Shown here: piece by piece, positions 38,346 through 46,790 of the stretch
How positions within the stretch are numbered: the first letter of the stretch is position 1
Layout: each line of letters begins with the position of its first letter
Assembly (NCBI RefSeq): GCF_903944925.1
Contig: NZ_CAJATU010000170.1
Span: forward strand, 62,001-126,000
DNA length: 64,000 bases
Reading direction: 5' to 3'
Source: an uncultured Rhodopila sp.
GTDB lineage: Bacteria > Pseudomonadota > Alphaproteobacteria > Acetobacterales > Acetobacteraceae
Notes under the pieces: generated by a model
What the model was told of the DNA's origin: nothing
What the model saw: the letters and a program-made list of their open reading frames with translations, nothing else
Database searches by the model: none
Translations under genes and position numbers: made by a program

Positions 38346-38531
38346 TTTTAACACAGAGAAAGGAATGAGGGCCACGGAGCACACAGCGGCTATGGGGTGG
38401 GATCGTCTGCCGGGTGTCGCTTCAAACCCAAGAAAGCGCAAAGCCAGGGCGCCGGTGCCGGGCTGCCAGCGTCGCGCGAAGCGCTTTTCTTGCTTTCCTA
38501 TGTGGCCCTCATGCTTTTCTCTGTGTTAAAA
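38346..38531. repeat. Long inverted repeat (copy 2 of the CAGAGAA hairpin family)
   Basis: In the 451-bp gene-free gap, 38346-38375 and 38502-38531 are inverted copies matching at 28 of 30 positions (cores TTTTAACACAGAGAAA and TTCTCTGTGTTAAAA). A second inner pair, CAAGAAAGCGC and GCGCTTTTCTTG, extends the fold. Sister element of 17863-18038. Confidence 0.85.
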
Positions 38532-38662
38532 AGCCGTAGATCGGAGCCCCGCTGCCTATCCCGAACGCGCGCAAGTCGGCGTATCCCGGCCTCCACACTC
38601 TGGCGAAGTCGCCGCGAAGATGATCCAATCCTGAACGGAGACAGACAACAAGGACATCCGCC

Positions 38663-39853
38663 ATGCGAACTCAGGTTGGAATAATCGGCGCCGGTCCGGC
38701 CGGACTGTTCCTGGCGCATCTGCTGCACCGCGCCGGAATCAGCTCCGTCATCATCGAATCCCGCAGCCGCGAAGAGGTCGAGGGCACCGTGCGCGCGGGA
38801 GTGCTCGAACACTGGGTCGCCGAACTGATCAAGGATCTCGGGCTCGGTGAAAGAATGCTGCGGGAGGCGCATTTCCACGACGGCATCACCCTGCAATGGA
38901 ACCGGCAGCGGCATCACGTGGATATAGCGGCGCTCACCGGCGGCAAGCATGTCACCGTTTATCCGCAGCACGAAGTCCTGAAGGATCTGATCGCCGGACT
39001 GCTGGCCCGCGGCGGTGAGATCCTCTTCGGCGCCCGCGCCGCCGCCATTCACGGTGCCGACACGGAAACGCCGTCAGTAGAGTTTTGCCGCGATGCAACA
39101 AATACTTCGGAAATGCTGCACTGCGACTATATCGCCGCCACCGACGGGTTCCACGGTCCCGGGCGGCAGGCGATCCCGGCGGCAAAACGCGTGGAGTACC
39201 AGAAGATTTATCCGTTCGGCTGGCTCGGCATCCTGACCAAGGCGCCGCTGTCCTGGCACGAGCTGATCTACGCCAACCAGCAGGACGGGTTCGCCCTGCT
39301 CAGCACCCGCTCGCCGGACGTGCAACGCATGTATATACAGTGCGACCCTGCCGATGACATCGCGGCATGGTCGGATGCGCGCATCTGGGATGAACTGCAC
39401 GCGCGACTCGACACCGAGGGCTGGGCGCTGACCGAAGGGCCGATCTTTCAGAAAGGCATCATCCCGCTGCGGTCGTTCGTCTGCGAGACGATGCGGCACG
39501 GGCGGCTGTTCCTGGCGGGAGACGCCGCGCATATCGTGCCGCCAACCGGCGCAAAAGGCCTGAATCTTGCCGTCGCTGACGTGCGCGTGTTGTCACGATT
39601 GCTTGACGCGGTGCACAAGACCGGCGATCTGTCAGTTTTGGACCGCTACAGCGCGACCTGCTTGCGCAGAATATGGAAAGCGGAGCGGTTTTCTTGGTAT
39701 ATGACCACTATGCTTCATAAAAACGACGAAGACAGCGATTTCGAACGCCGCATTCATTTCGCTGAGCTCGATTTGATCCGGACATCGGAGTCGTCGGCGC
39801 GGTCATTGGCGGAGAATTATGTGGGATTGCCGTTCGACAACGGGCACGAGTGA
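38663..39853 (+). CDS. pobA: 4-Hydroxybenzoate 3-monooxygenase
   Basis: A 396-residue FAD hydroxylase converting 4-hydroxybenzoate to protocatechuate with NADPH and O2. FAD motif GIIGAGPAGLFLAHLL is at the start, the aromatic hydroxylase DG motif TDGFHGPGR in the middle, and the second FAD motif LAGDAAHIVPPTGAKGLNLA at about residues 287-306. Length and order match PobA. No pca genes or PobR-type regulator are seen beside it, so the downstream pathway lies elsewhere. Confidence 0.95.
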   Translation: MRTQVGIIGAGPAGLFLAHLLHRAGISSVIIESRSREEVEGTVRAGVLEHWVAELIKDLGLGERMLREAHFHDGITLQWNRQRHHVDIAALTGGKHVTVYPQHEVLKDLIAGLLARGGEILFGARAAAIHGADTETPSVEFCRDATNTSEMLHCDYIAATDGFHGPGRQAIPAAKRVEYQKIYPFGWLGILTKAPLSWHELIYANQQDGFALLSTRSPDVQRMYIQCDPADDIAAWSDARIWDELHARLDTEGWALTEGPIFQKGIIPLRSFVCETMRHGRLFLAGDAAHIVPPTGAKGLNLAVADVRVLSRLLDAVHKTGDLSVLDRYSATCLRRIWKAERFSWYMTTMLHKNDEDSDFERRIHFAELDLIRTSESSARSLAENYVGLPFDNGHE

Positions 39854-39897
39854 CGACTGAAACCCGCCTACCGGGCGCGTGATGCAGATTTAACACT

Positions 39898-39926
39898 ACA
39901 AATCGGTAATATTTGCCACGATTTGT
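39898..39926. promoter_or_regulatory. Inverted repeat ACAAATCG-N13-CGATTTGT upstream of ppsR
   Basis: Exact 8-bp arms at 39898-39905 and 39919-39926. Its right half is part of the bipartite element shared with 29312-29340. Candidate operator. Confidence 0.7.
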
Positions 39927-39930
39927 CTAC

Positions 39931-39970
39931 TATGGTGTCATTGGGGTGTAAACCGTGGTATGACACCATA
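39931..39970. promoter_or_regulatory. Perfect 10-bp inverted repeat TATGGTGTCA-N20-TGACACCATA upstream of ppsR
   Basis: Arms at 39931-39940 and 39961-39970 are exact reverse complements. The centre contains TGT-N13-ACA (39947-39965), one base off the PpsR consensus TGT-N12-ACA. It may be an autoregulatory PpsR site in an unusual arrangement or a site for another dimeric regulator. Confidence 0.7.
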
Positions 39971-40029
39971 TCTGTAGGACGATAACCGTCGCGCAGGAGG
40001 TTTCGATCACCAATGCTGCAACCCCGGGC

Positions 40030-41373
40030 GTGAATATCGCCCAGCCTGATGTCACTCTCGTGCTCGATTTGGCTGGGATCATTCAGGACGTCACCCTGTC
40101 GAACGACATCTCGGGGGAATCCGTCGAGGAGTGGCGGGGCCGCGCGTGGTGCGACACGATTGCCGACATGGGCGGCGCCAAGGTTTCACGCATGGTCGAG
40201 GACGCCCGCGATAGCGGTGTTTCGGCTTTCCGTCAGGTGAATCAACGCTTTCCCAGCGGCCTTGAGCTGCCGATGGAGTACACCATCGTCCGGCTCGGCG
40301 GCAAGGAAGGCCTGATCGCCGTCGGCCGCAATCTCCGCGCGGTGGCTGAACTGCAGTCCCGGCTGGTCTCGGCGCAGCAGGCAATGGAACAGGATTACTG
40401 GAAACTGCGGGAGGTCGAGACCCGCTATCGCACCCTGTTCGACGCGTCGCATGAGGCCGTGCTGCTGCTCGCCGCCGACACCCTGCGCATCGTCGAAGCC
40501 AATCCGGCCGCCATCCGGGTGCTCGGGTTGGCCCGCGGCCGCGACCTGCTGCCGGAGATCGTCCCGGATGAGCGGGAGCCGTTCCAGTCCATGTTGCAGC
40601 GCGTCCGCCAGAACGGCCGGGCGCCCGGGGCGCTGATCCATCTCGGCCCGGAGCAGGAAGCCTGGACCGCGCGTGCCTCGATGATGAACGGCGAGCCGGG
40701 TCCGGTGTTCATGGTGCAGCTTGCACCCGCTGCCGGCAACCAGCAGCCGATGCACCATCCCGAACAAACCCCGCTCGATGAGTTCGTCGACCGCCTGCCG
40801 GACGCCTTCGTGGTGATCGACCGCGACGGTATCGTCCGCCGCGCCAACCGCGCCTTCCTCGACCTCGTGCAAATCGGTGCCGAGGGCGCGGTGCTGGGCG
40901 AACGCATTTCCCGCTGGCTGTCGCGTCCGGGCGCTGACCTGGCGGTTTTGTTGTCTAATCTTAACCGTCACGGTTCGGTGCGTTTATTCGCCACGGCGAT
41001 CAGCGGCGAATTCGGCGGCTCGACCGAAGTCGAGATTTCCGCCGTCGGCACGCCGTCCGGCGGCCGGCCGTATATCGCCCTGTTGATGCGCGATGTCGGA
41101 CGCCGGCTGGTGCCGAATGAGGGCACGGCGAGCGTGCAGGCGGCGCTCGCCGCGGTCATCGAGCAGACCGGGAAGACCTCGCTGCGCGTGCTGGTGCGCG
41201 ATGCCATCGGCCTGGTGGAGCGGCATTATATCGATGCGGCATTGCAACTCGCCGAAGGCAATCGTAGCGCAGCCGCAGAATTGCTCGGTCTAAGCCGTCA
41301 GGGCTTCTACAAGAAGCTTGCCCAGTACGAGATGGAGGGATATGCGCGGAGTCCGATCGACGCCGATCGATAG
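40030..41373 (+). CDS. ppsR: Photosynthesis repressor PpsR/CrtJ
   Basis: A 447-residue DNA-binding repressor of bacteriochlorophyll and carotenoid genes. Order: N-terminal PAS-like domain (about 1-105), a coiled Q-linker (LQSRLVSAQQAMEQDYWKL), PAS1 (about 135-240), PAS2 (about 255-370, PDAFVVIDRDGIVRRANRAF) and a Fis-type helix-turn-helix at the end (AEGNRSAAAELLGLSRQGFY). Only one Cys (residue 41) is present; the two redox cysteines of the Rhodobacter protein, including the one in the helix-turn-helix, are missing. Start is uncertain: a perfect AGGAGG (39995-40000) fits an in-frame ATC at 40006 or a six-codon leader ATG (40013) whose TGA overlaps this GTG. Followed 21 bases later by bphP. 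Confidence 0.92.
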   Translation: MNIAQPDVTLVLDLAGIIQDVTLSNDISGESVEEWRGRAWCDTIADMGGAKVSRMVEDARDSGVSAFRQVNQRFPSGLELPMEYTIVRLGGKEGLIAVGRNLRAVAELQSRLVSAQQAMEQDYWKLREVETRYRTLFDASHEAVLLLAADTLRIVEANPAAIRVLGLARGRDLLPEIVPDEREPFQSMLQRVRQNGRAPGALIHLGPEQEAWTARASMMNGEPGPVFMVQLAPAAGNQQPMHHPEQTPLDEFVDRLPDAFVVIDRDGIVRRANRAFLDLVQIGAEGAVLGERISRWLSRPGADLAVLLSNLNRHGSVRLFATAISGEFGGSTEVEISAVGTPSGGRPYIALLMRDVGRRLVPNEGTASVQAALAAVIEQTGKTSLRVLVRDAIGLVERHYIDAALQLAEGNRSAAAELLGLSRQGFYKKLAQYEMEGYARSPIDADR

Positions 41374-41394
41374 AAACGTCACGGGGAGATCGCC

Positions 41395-43617
41395 TTGCTC
41401 ACGCGTGCGGCTGCAACGCCAGCTTTTGGTGAGGCGAACCTAACCAACTGCGAACGCGAGCAAATTCATCTCGCGGGGTCGATCCAGCCGCATGGATGCC
41501 TGCTGCTGATCCAGGAACCGGACGGGACCATCGTCCAGGCCAGCGAGAACGCGGCGTCGTTTCTCGGATTGGTCGATGACATCATTGGCCGCCGCCTCGA
41601 CTCGATCGAAGGCGATCTGGCCGCCCAGCTCCAACCGCATCTGCAGGAAGCCCTGGCCGACGTGCCGCATGGGGTGCGGTTTCTCATCGGCTCCCCGCCG
41701 GCCGAGTTCGATGGCCTGATCCACCGGCCGGAAGGCGGCGGCCTGATCGTTGAACTGGAACGCGCCGGGCCGTCGGTGGATTTGTCCCGCCATCTCGAAC
41801 GCGGGCTGATGACGATCATCACCGCCGGATCCTTGCGCGCCTTAAGCGATGAGACGGCGCGCATCTTCCGCGAGATGACCGGCTACGACCGCGTCATGGT
41901 CTACCGCTTCGACGACCAGGGCCACGGCGAGGTGCTGTCGGAGAATTGCAAGCCCGACATCGAGGCGTTTCTCGGCAACCGCTACCCGGCCTCCGACATC
42001 CCGCAGATCGCCCGGCGGTTGTATGAGCGCAACCGCGTGCGGGTGCTGGTCGATGTCGATTTTGCCCCGGTGGCGCTGACGCCGCGCCAATCGCCGATTA
42101 CCGGCGCGGAGCTGGACATGTCGCTGTGCTTTCTGCGCAGTTCGTCCCCCATCCATGTGCAGTATCTGAAGAATATGGGCGTGCACGCCACCCTGGTGGT
42201 GTCGCTGATGGTCAGCGGCAAGCTGTGGGGCCTGGTGTCCTGCCATCACTACGTCCCGCGCTTCGTGCATTTCGAGGAACGTGCGGTGTGCGAACTGCTC
42301 GCGGAAGCGGTGGCGACGCGCATTTCCGCGCTGGAAAGTTTCTCCCAGGCGCAGGCCGAGCTGTCGGTGCGGCGGCTGGAGCAGCGCATGATCCGGGCGA
42401 TCTCGCGCGAAGGCGACTGGCGCGCCGCGTTGTTCGACGGGTCGAACACCTTGCTGGAACCGGTCCAGGCGACCGGTGCTGCGCTGCTGTACGAAGGCGA
42501 GGTCCACACCGTCGGCGAAGTCCCCGGCACGCTTGCGTTGCGCGCCATCGGCCGCTGGCTGGACAAGCAGGACCGGTCCGGTGTGATCGTCACCGCGAAT
42601 CTGGGGACCGACGCGCCGGAATTCGAACTGCTGACGGCGATCGCCAGCGGCTTGCTGGCGACCCCGGTATCGACGGCGCCGGGCGAATACCTGATCTGGC
42701 TGCGGCCGGAGCGGGTGCGCACGGTCACCTGGGGCGGCAACCCGTTCAAGCCGACGCTTGTCGGCGACGATCCGCTGACCCTGTCGCCGCGGCGGTCGTT
42801 TTCGCAGTGGCACCAGCTTGTCGAAGGCACCTCCGATCCCTGGAGCGAGGCGGACCTGGCCTTCGCGCGGCTGGTCGGCGATACGCTGAGCGACGTGATC
42901 ATCCAGTTCCGCTCGGTGCGCATGTTGCTGGCGGAGGATCAGCTCAACCAGGTGCGGCGGCAGGTGGAGCAGTCCGCCCAGCCGGTGGTGATCGTCGATA
43001 CCACGAGCCGCATCCTGAAGCTGAACGCGGCGTTCGCGGCGCTGCTGCCGGAGTTGCCGAACGTGCCGGAGAAAGTGGCGCATTTGCTGCCGCTGTTCAG
43101 TGACCCGCACGAGGTTGCGCGCCGGATCGATGATCTTGTGGTCAATCGCCATGCCTGGCGCGGCGAGGTGTCGATCGCCGGCCGTGATGGGGTGGCGACC
43201 CCGCTGCTGGTGCGCGGGGATCCGGTGTTCACCTCGCTCGACCGCACGCTGGGGTTCGTACTGCTGTTCACCGACCTGACGGAGCGCAAGGCGGCGGAGG
43301 CGGCGCGGCGGGGGTTCCAGGCTGGGGTGATGGAGCAGCGGCGGCCGATGTCCTGGCGGTTGGATTCGAAGGCCGATCTGCAGTTCCGGGCGATTTTGTC
43401 GACGATCACCGAGAATGCGCAGCTTGCCGCGTTGGAAATCGCCGATCGGGTGGATCCGACGCATATGCCGCAAATGCTGGAGGCGCTGAGGGCGTCGGTG
43501 GCGCGCACCGCGGAGGTGTTGCGGTCGCTGCTGTCGCATGGGCCGCGGCAGGAGAAGGGCCGGGGGGCTGGCGAGAGTGATGTGCCGACGCCGCAGGAGA
43601 GTCCGGAGGAGTGCTGA
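41395..43617 (+). CDS. bphP: Bacteriophytochrome without histidine kinase (BphP1-like)
   Basis: A 740-residue biliverdin photoreceptor starting at TTG with GGGGAGA upstream. Biliverdin-binding Cys19 lies in LTNCEREQIHLAGSIQPHG. The GAF domain has PASDIPQIARRLYE, with the conserved Asp at about 200, and conserved His residues about 60-90 further on. The PHY tongue has LSPRRSFSQWHQ (about 463). A C-terminal PAS follows (VVIVDTTSRILKLNAAF, about 530-640), then about 90 residues of helices (FRAILSTITENAQLAALEIAD) with no phospho-acceptor His and no ATPase domain. In Rhodopseudomonas and Bradyrhizobium such BphP1 proteins bind and antagonise the neighbouring PpsR; the same is inferred here. Confidence 0.93.
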   Translation: MLTRAAATPAFGEANLTNCEREQIHLAGSIQPHGCLLLIQEPDGTIVQASENAASFLGLVDDIIGRRLDSIEGDLAAQLQPHLQEALADVPHGVRFLIGSPPAEFDGLIHRPEGGGLIVELERAGPSVDLSRHLERGLMTIITAGSLRALSDETARIFREMTGYDRVMVYRFDDQGHGEVLSENCKPDIEAFLGNRYPASDIPQIARRLYERNRVRVLVDVDFAPVALTPRQSPITGAELDMSLCFLRSSSPIHVQYLKNMGVHATLVVSLMVSGKLWGLVSCHHYVPRFVHFEERAVCELLAEAVATRISALESFSQAQAELSVRRLEQRMIRAISREGDWRAALFDGSNTLLEPVQATGAALLYEGEVHTVGEVPGTLALRAIGRWLDKQDRSGVIVTANLGTDAPEFELLTAIASGLLATPVSTAPGEYLIWLRPERVRTVTWGGNPFKPTLVGDDPLTLSPRRSFSQWHQLVEGTSDPWSEADLAFARLVGDTLSDVIIQFRSVRMLLAEDQLNQVRRQVEQSAQPVVIVDTTSRILKLNAAFAALLPELPNVPEKVAHLLPLFSDPHEVARRIDDLVVNRHAWRGEVSIAGRDGVATPLLVRGDPVFTSLDRTLGFVLLFTDLTERKAAEAARRGFQAGVMEQRRPMSWRLDSKADLQFRAILSTITENAQLAALEIADRVDPTHMPQMLEALRASVARTAEVLRSLLSHGPRQEKGRGAGESDVPTPQESPEEC

Positions 43618-43652
43618 GGCGGTATTCGGCTCGCGGGGCCGGTGCGGCCCCG

Positions 43653-43742
43653 TGTCATGGCCGGATTTAGTCCGGCGATCCACGACTTCGTCCCGACCGG
43701 CACCGCAAGTCGTGGATGGCCGGGACAAGCCCGGCCATGACA
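43653..43742. repeat. GTCATGGCC palindromic element with nested arms
   Basis: Outer arms TGTCATGGCCGG and CCGGCCATGACA and inner arms ATCCACGACTT/AAGTCGTGGAT make a 90-bp chevron. It lies between bphP and bchI. Clearest member of the family. Confidence 0.85.
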
Positions 43743-43810
43743 GGGAGGCCGCGACAGGGCCGCCATGACACGATGGGACGGGCTGCCGTCTCTAAACCTG
43801 ACCATCGCAC

Positions 43811-43839
43811 TTGACGCTCCCGGCCAGCGAACGGATAAG
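43811..43839 (+). promoter_or_regulatory. Candidate sigma-70 promoter of bchI-bchD-bchO
   Basis: TTGACG (43811-43816), a 17-bp spacer and GATAAG (43834-43839) match -35 and -10 boxes in 5 and 4 of 6 positions. The leader to bchI would be about 125 bases. No TGT-N12-ACA site was found in this interval. Confidence 0.5.
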
Positions 43840-43971
43840 CACGCCCGTGCTCCGAACAGTGAGACGAACCCCTGGAGTGACTATGAGACTGATGCGGCGG
43901 CACGATCCCAGACACGGCGCGACATTTTGCGCGCGTAGCGGTTTCAACGGTCTTTCGGGCTGGGCAGGCTG

Positions 43972-44991
43972 ATGTCCACCCGTCCGGTTTTTCCGTTCGC
44001 TGCCATTGTCGGGCAGGAGGACATGAAGCTCGCGATCCTGGTCGCCGCGATCGACCCCGGCATCGGCGGCGTCCTGGCGTTCGGCGACCGCGGCACCGGC
44101 AAGTCCACCACGATCCGGGCGCTCGCCGCTTTGCTGCCGGCGATGAAGGTGAACCAGGGCTGCCGCTACCATTGCGATCCCGCCACCCCCGATGTCTGGT
44201 GCGCCGACTGCCGCGCCGCGACCAAGCACAAGAGCGTCACCGCGCCGGTTCCGGTGGTCGATCTGCCGCTGGGCGCCACGGAAGACCGCGTCGTCGGCGC
44301 GCTCGACCTGGAACGCGCGCTGACCGGCCACAAGGTGTTCGAGCCGGGGTTGCTCGCGCGCGCCAATCGCGGGTTCCTCTATATAGATGAGGTGAACCTG
44401 CTCGAGGATCACCTGGTCGATCTGCTGCTGGATGTCGCCGCCTCCGGTGAGAACGTGGTCGAGCGCGAGGGCCTCAGTGTCCGCCACCCCGCCCGGTTCG
44501 TGCTGATTGGCTCCGGCAACCCGGAAGAGGGCGAGTTGCGGCCGCAGTTGATCGACCGCTTCGGCCTGTCGGTGGAGGTGCGCACGCCGCAGGACCTGCC
44601 GACGCGGATCGAGGTCATCCGCCGCCGCGACGGTTTCGAGAACGACCCGGTCGGGTTTACCGAGCACTGGAAGAAGCAACAGGACAAGATCCGCAAGCGC
44701 ATCGTCGATGCGCGGGGCAAGCTGTCGGGCGTGGCGGTGCCGGAGATCGCGCTGGAAAACGCCGCCCGGCTGTGCATGGCGCTCGGCACCGACGGGCTGC
44801 GCGGCGAGCTGACGTTGATCCGGGCCGCTCGGGCGGTGGCCTGCCTGGATGGCGACAAGGAAGTCACCGACGCGCATCTGCGGCGGGTCGCGCCGATGGT
44901 GCTGGGTCACCGGCTGCGGCGCAATCCGCTGGACGAAGCGGTGGCCAGCACCCGGGTGAACCGCGCCGTCGAGGAACTGTTCGGCGCATGA
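43972..44991 (+). CDS. bchI: Magnesium chelatase subunit BchI
   Basis: A 339-residue AAA+ ATPase subunit that powers Mg insertion into protoporphyrin IX with BchD and BchH. Walker A FGDRGTGKSTTIRAL is at about residues 39-53, the BchI insert with CDPATPDVWCADCR follows, Walker B GFLYIDEVNLLEDH at about 137, and sensor motif IGSGNPEEGELRPQLIDRFGL. Start overlaps nothing upstream; its stop overlaps the bchD ATG. First gene of an operon bchI-bchD-bchO-DUF3422-small membrane protein. Confidence 0.98.
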   Translation: MSTRPVFPFAAIVGQEDMKLAILVAAIDPGIGGVLAFGDRGTGKSTTIRALAALLPAMKVNQGCRYHCDPATPDVWCADCRAATKHKSVTAPVPVVDLPLGATEDRVVGALDLERALTGHKVFEPGLLARANRGFLYIDEVNLLEDHLVDLLLDVAASGENVVEREGLSVRHPARFVLIGSGNPEEGELRPQLIDRFGLSVEVRTPQDLPTRIEVIRRRDGFENDPVGFTEHWKKQQDKIRKRIVDARGKLSGVAVPEIALENAARLCMALGTDGLRGELTLIRAARAVACLDGDKEVTDAHLRRVAPMVLGHRLRRNPLDEAVASTRVNRAVEELFGA

Positions 44992-46790
44992 GCGGAGCGG
45001 CCGCATGGGCCGGGGCGCTTCAGGCTTTGGGCCTCTTTGCGGCGGATCCCCTGGGGTTGGGGGGGATTGCGGTGCGCGCCGGGGCGGGGCCGGTGCGGGA
45101 TCGCTGGCTGAAGATTCTGTATGACTCTCTGCCGCCAGGGATGCCGGTGCGGCGCGTGCCGCTGAACGCCGGGGATGATCGCCTGCTCGGCGGCCTCGAC
45201 CTGGCGGCGACGTTGCAGGCGGGGCACCTGGTCGAGCAGAAGGGCCTGCTGTCCGAGGCCGATGGCGGCGTGATCGTGTTGCCGATGGCCGAGCGGATCG
45301 AACCCGGTTCGGCCGCCCGGCTGCGCGCGGCGTCGGATGAGGGCCAGGTGACATTGCAGCGCGACGGTTTGTCGCGGGTGCTGCCGGCGCATATTGCGAT
45401 GGTCGCGCTGGATGAGGGCGCGGACCCGGATGAGCACGTGCCGACATCGCTGCTCGACCGCATGGCGTTCCTGATCGACCTGACCAAGGTTTCGCTCCGG
45501 GATATCGAATACGATGACTGGAGCGGGGTGGCGGCACCGTCCCGGCCTCTCGTCCTGGCGGGTCCATCCGCCATGACGGGTGGGGCGGGAGCCGTCCACC
45601 GCGCAACGGCGGCCGTTGAAACCGCCAAAATCATCGAAACCCTGTGCGGCGTCGCCATGTCGCTCGGCGTCGACTCTATCCGCGCGCCGCTGTTTGCCCT
45701 GCGCGCCGCCCGCATCGCCGCGGCGCAGGACGGACGCTCCGAGCCGGATACGGACGACCTGTCGCTCGCCGTCGCGCTGGTCTACGGCCCGCGCGCCACC
45801 CGCCTGCCGCCGCAGGAAGAAGCCGAGGCGCCGCCGGAACCCGAGCCGCCGCCGGAAGACCAGCCCGAACCGCCGCCGCCGGACGACGAGGACCAGGAGC
45901 AAATCCCCGACCTGCCGCTGGAGGACATCGTGCTGGAAGCGGCCATCGCCGCGCTGCCGCCCGACCTGCTGGCGCAGCTTGCCTCGCTCAGCAACACCAA
46001 GGGCCAGGTTCGCATGCCCGGCCGTGTCGGCCAGGCCAAGATGTCGCTGAAACGCGGACGGCCCATCGGCACCCGCCAGGGCGAGCCGAAAGGCGGTGCG
46101 AGGCTGCATCTGCTGGAGACCCTGAAGGCCGCCGCGCCATGGCAGACCCTGCGCCGCCGTGCGCCGGAACACGGTCCGAAGCGCTTCGAAGTCAGGCGCG
46201 ACGATTTCCGCATCATCCGCTTCCGCCAGCGCGTCGGCACCACCACCGTGTTCGCGGTGGACGCCTCCGGCTCCGCCGCGATGAACCGGCTGGGCGAGGC
46301 CAAGGGCGCCGTCGAGTTGCTGCTGGCCGACTGCTATGTGCGCCGCGACCAGGTGGCGCTGATCGCCTTCCGCGGCACCGGTGCGCAATTGCTGCTCGCG
46401 CCCACCGGATCGCTGCTGCGCGCCAAGCGCAGCCTCGCCGGGTTGCCGGGCGGCGGACCCACGCCGCTCGCCGCCGGGATCGACGCCGCCATGGCGCTGG
46501 CCGACACCATCCGCCGCAGCGGCCGCACCCCCATCATCACCTTCCTCACCGATGCCCGCGCCAACATGACCCGCGAAGGCACCGGCGGACGACCGAAAGC
46601 CGAGGCCGAAGCCATGGAAAGCGCCCGCGCCCTGCGCGCAACCGGTATTGCCGCCTTGCTGGTGGATACCTCGCCGCGGCCCAACCCGTTCGCCCGCACC
46701 CTGGCGACGGAGATGGGCGCGCGCTACGTGCCGCTGCCCTATGCCAACGCGGCGGCGCTGTCGCACGCCGTACGGGCCGCCGCCGCATGA
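44988..46790 (+). CDS. bchD: Magnesium chelatase subunit BchD
   Basis: A 600-residue regulatory subunit of Mg-chelatase. An N-terminal AAA-like domain lacking a clean Walker A (LLGGLDLAATLQAGHLVEQKGLLSEADGG) is joined by an acidic Pro-rich linker (EAPPEPEPPPEDQPEPPP) to a von Willebrand A domain with the MIDAS motif VDASGSAAMN (about residue 425). This domain scheme is diagnostic. Overlaps bchI and bchO by ATGA, so the three are tightly coupled. Confidence 0.97.
   Translation: MSGAAAWAGALQALGLFAADPLGLGGIAVRAGAGPVRDRWLKILYDSLPPGMPVRRVPLNAGDDRLLGGLDLAATLQAGHLVEQKGLLSEADGGVIVLPMAERIEPGSAARLRAASDEGQVTLQRDGLSRVLPAHIAMVALDEGADPDEHVPTSLLDRMAFLIDLTKVSLRDIEYDDWSGVAAPSRPLVLAGPSAMTGGAGAVHRATAAVETAKIIETLCGVAMSLGVDSIRAPLFALRAARIAAAQDGRSEPDTDDLSLAVALVYGPRATRLPPQEEAEAPPEPEPPPEDQPEPPPPDDEDQEQIPDLPLEDIVLEAAIAALPPDLLAQLASLSNTKGQVRMPGRVGQAKMSLKRGRPIGTRQGEPKGGARLHLLETLKAAAPWQTLRRRAPEHGPKRFEVRRDDFRIIRFRQRVGTTTVFAVDASGSAAMNRLGEAKGAVELLLADCYVRRDQVALIAFRGTGAQLLLAPTGSLLRAKRSLAGLPGGGPTPLAAGIDAAMALADTIRRSGRTPIITFLTDARANMTREGTGGRPKAEAEAMESARALRATGIAALLVDTSPRPNPFARTLATEMGARYVPLPYANAAALSHAVRAAAA

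Noticed and set aside
39947-39965. PpsR site TGT...ACA in the ppsR promoter
   Set aside because: The gap is 13, not 12, so it is not called as a canonical site; only the larger inverted repeat is reported.
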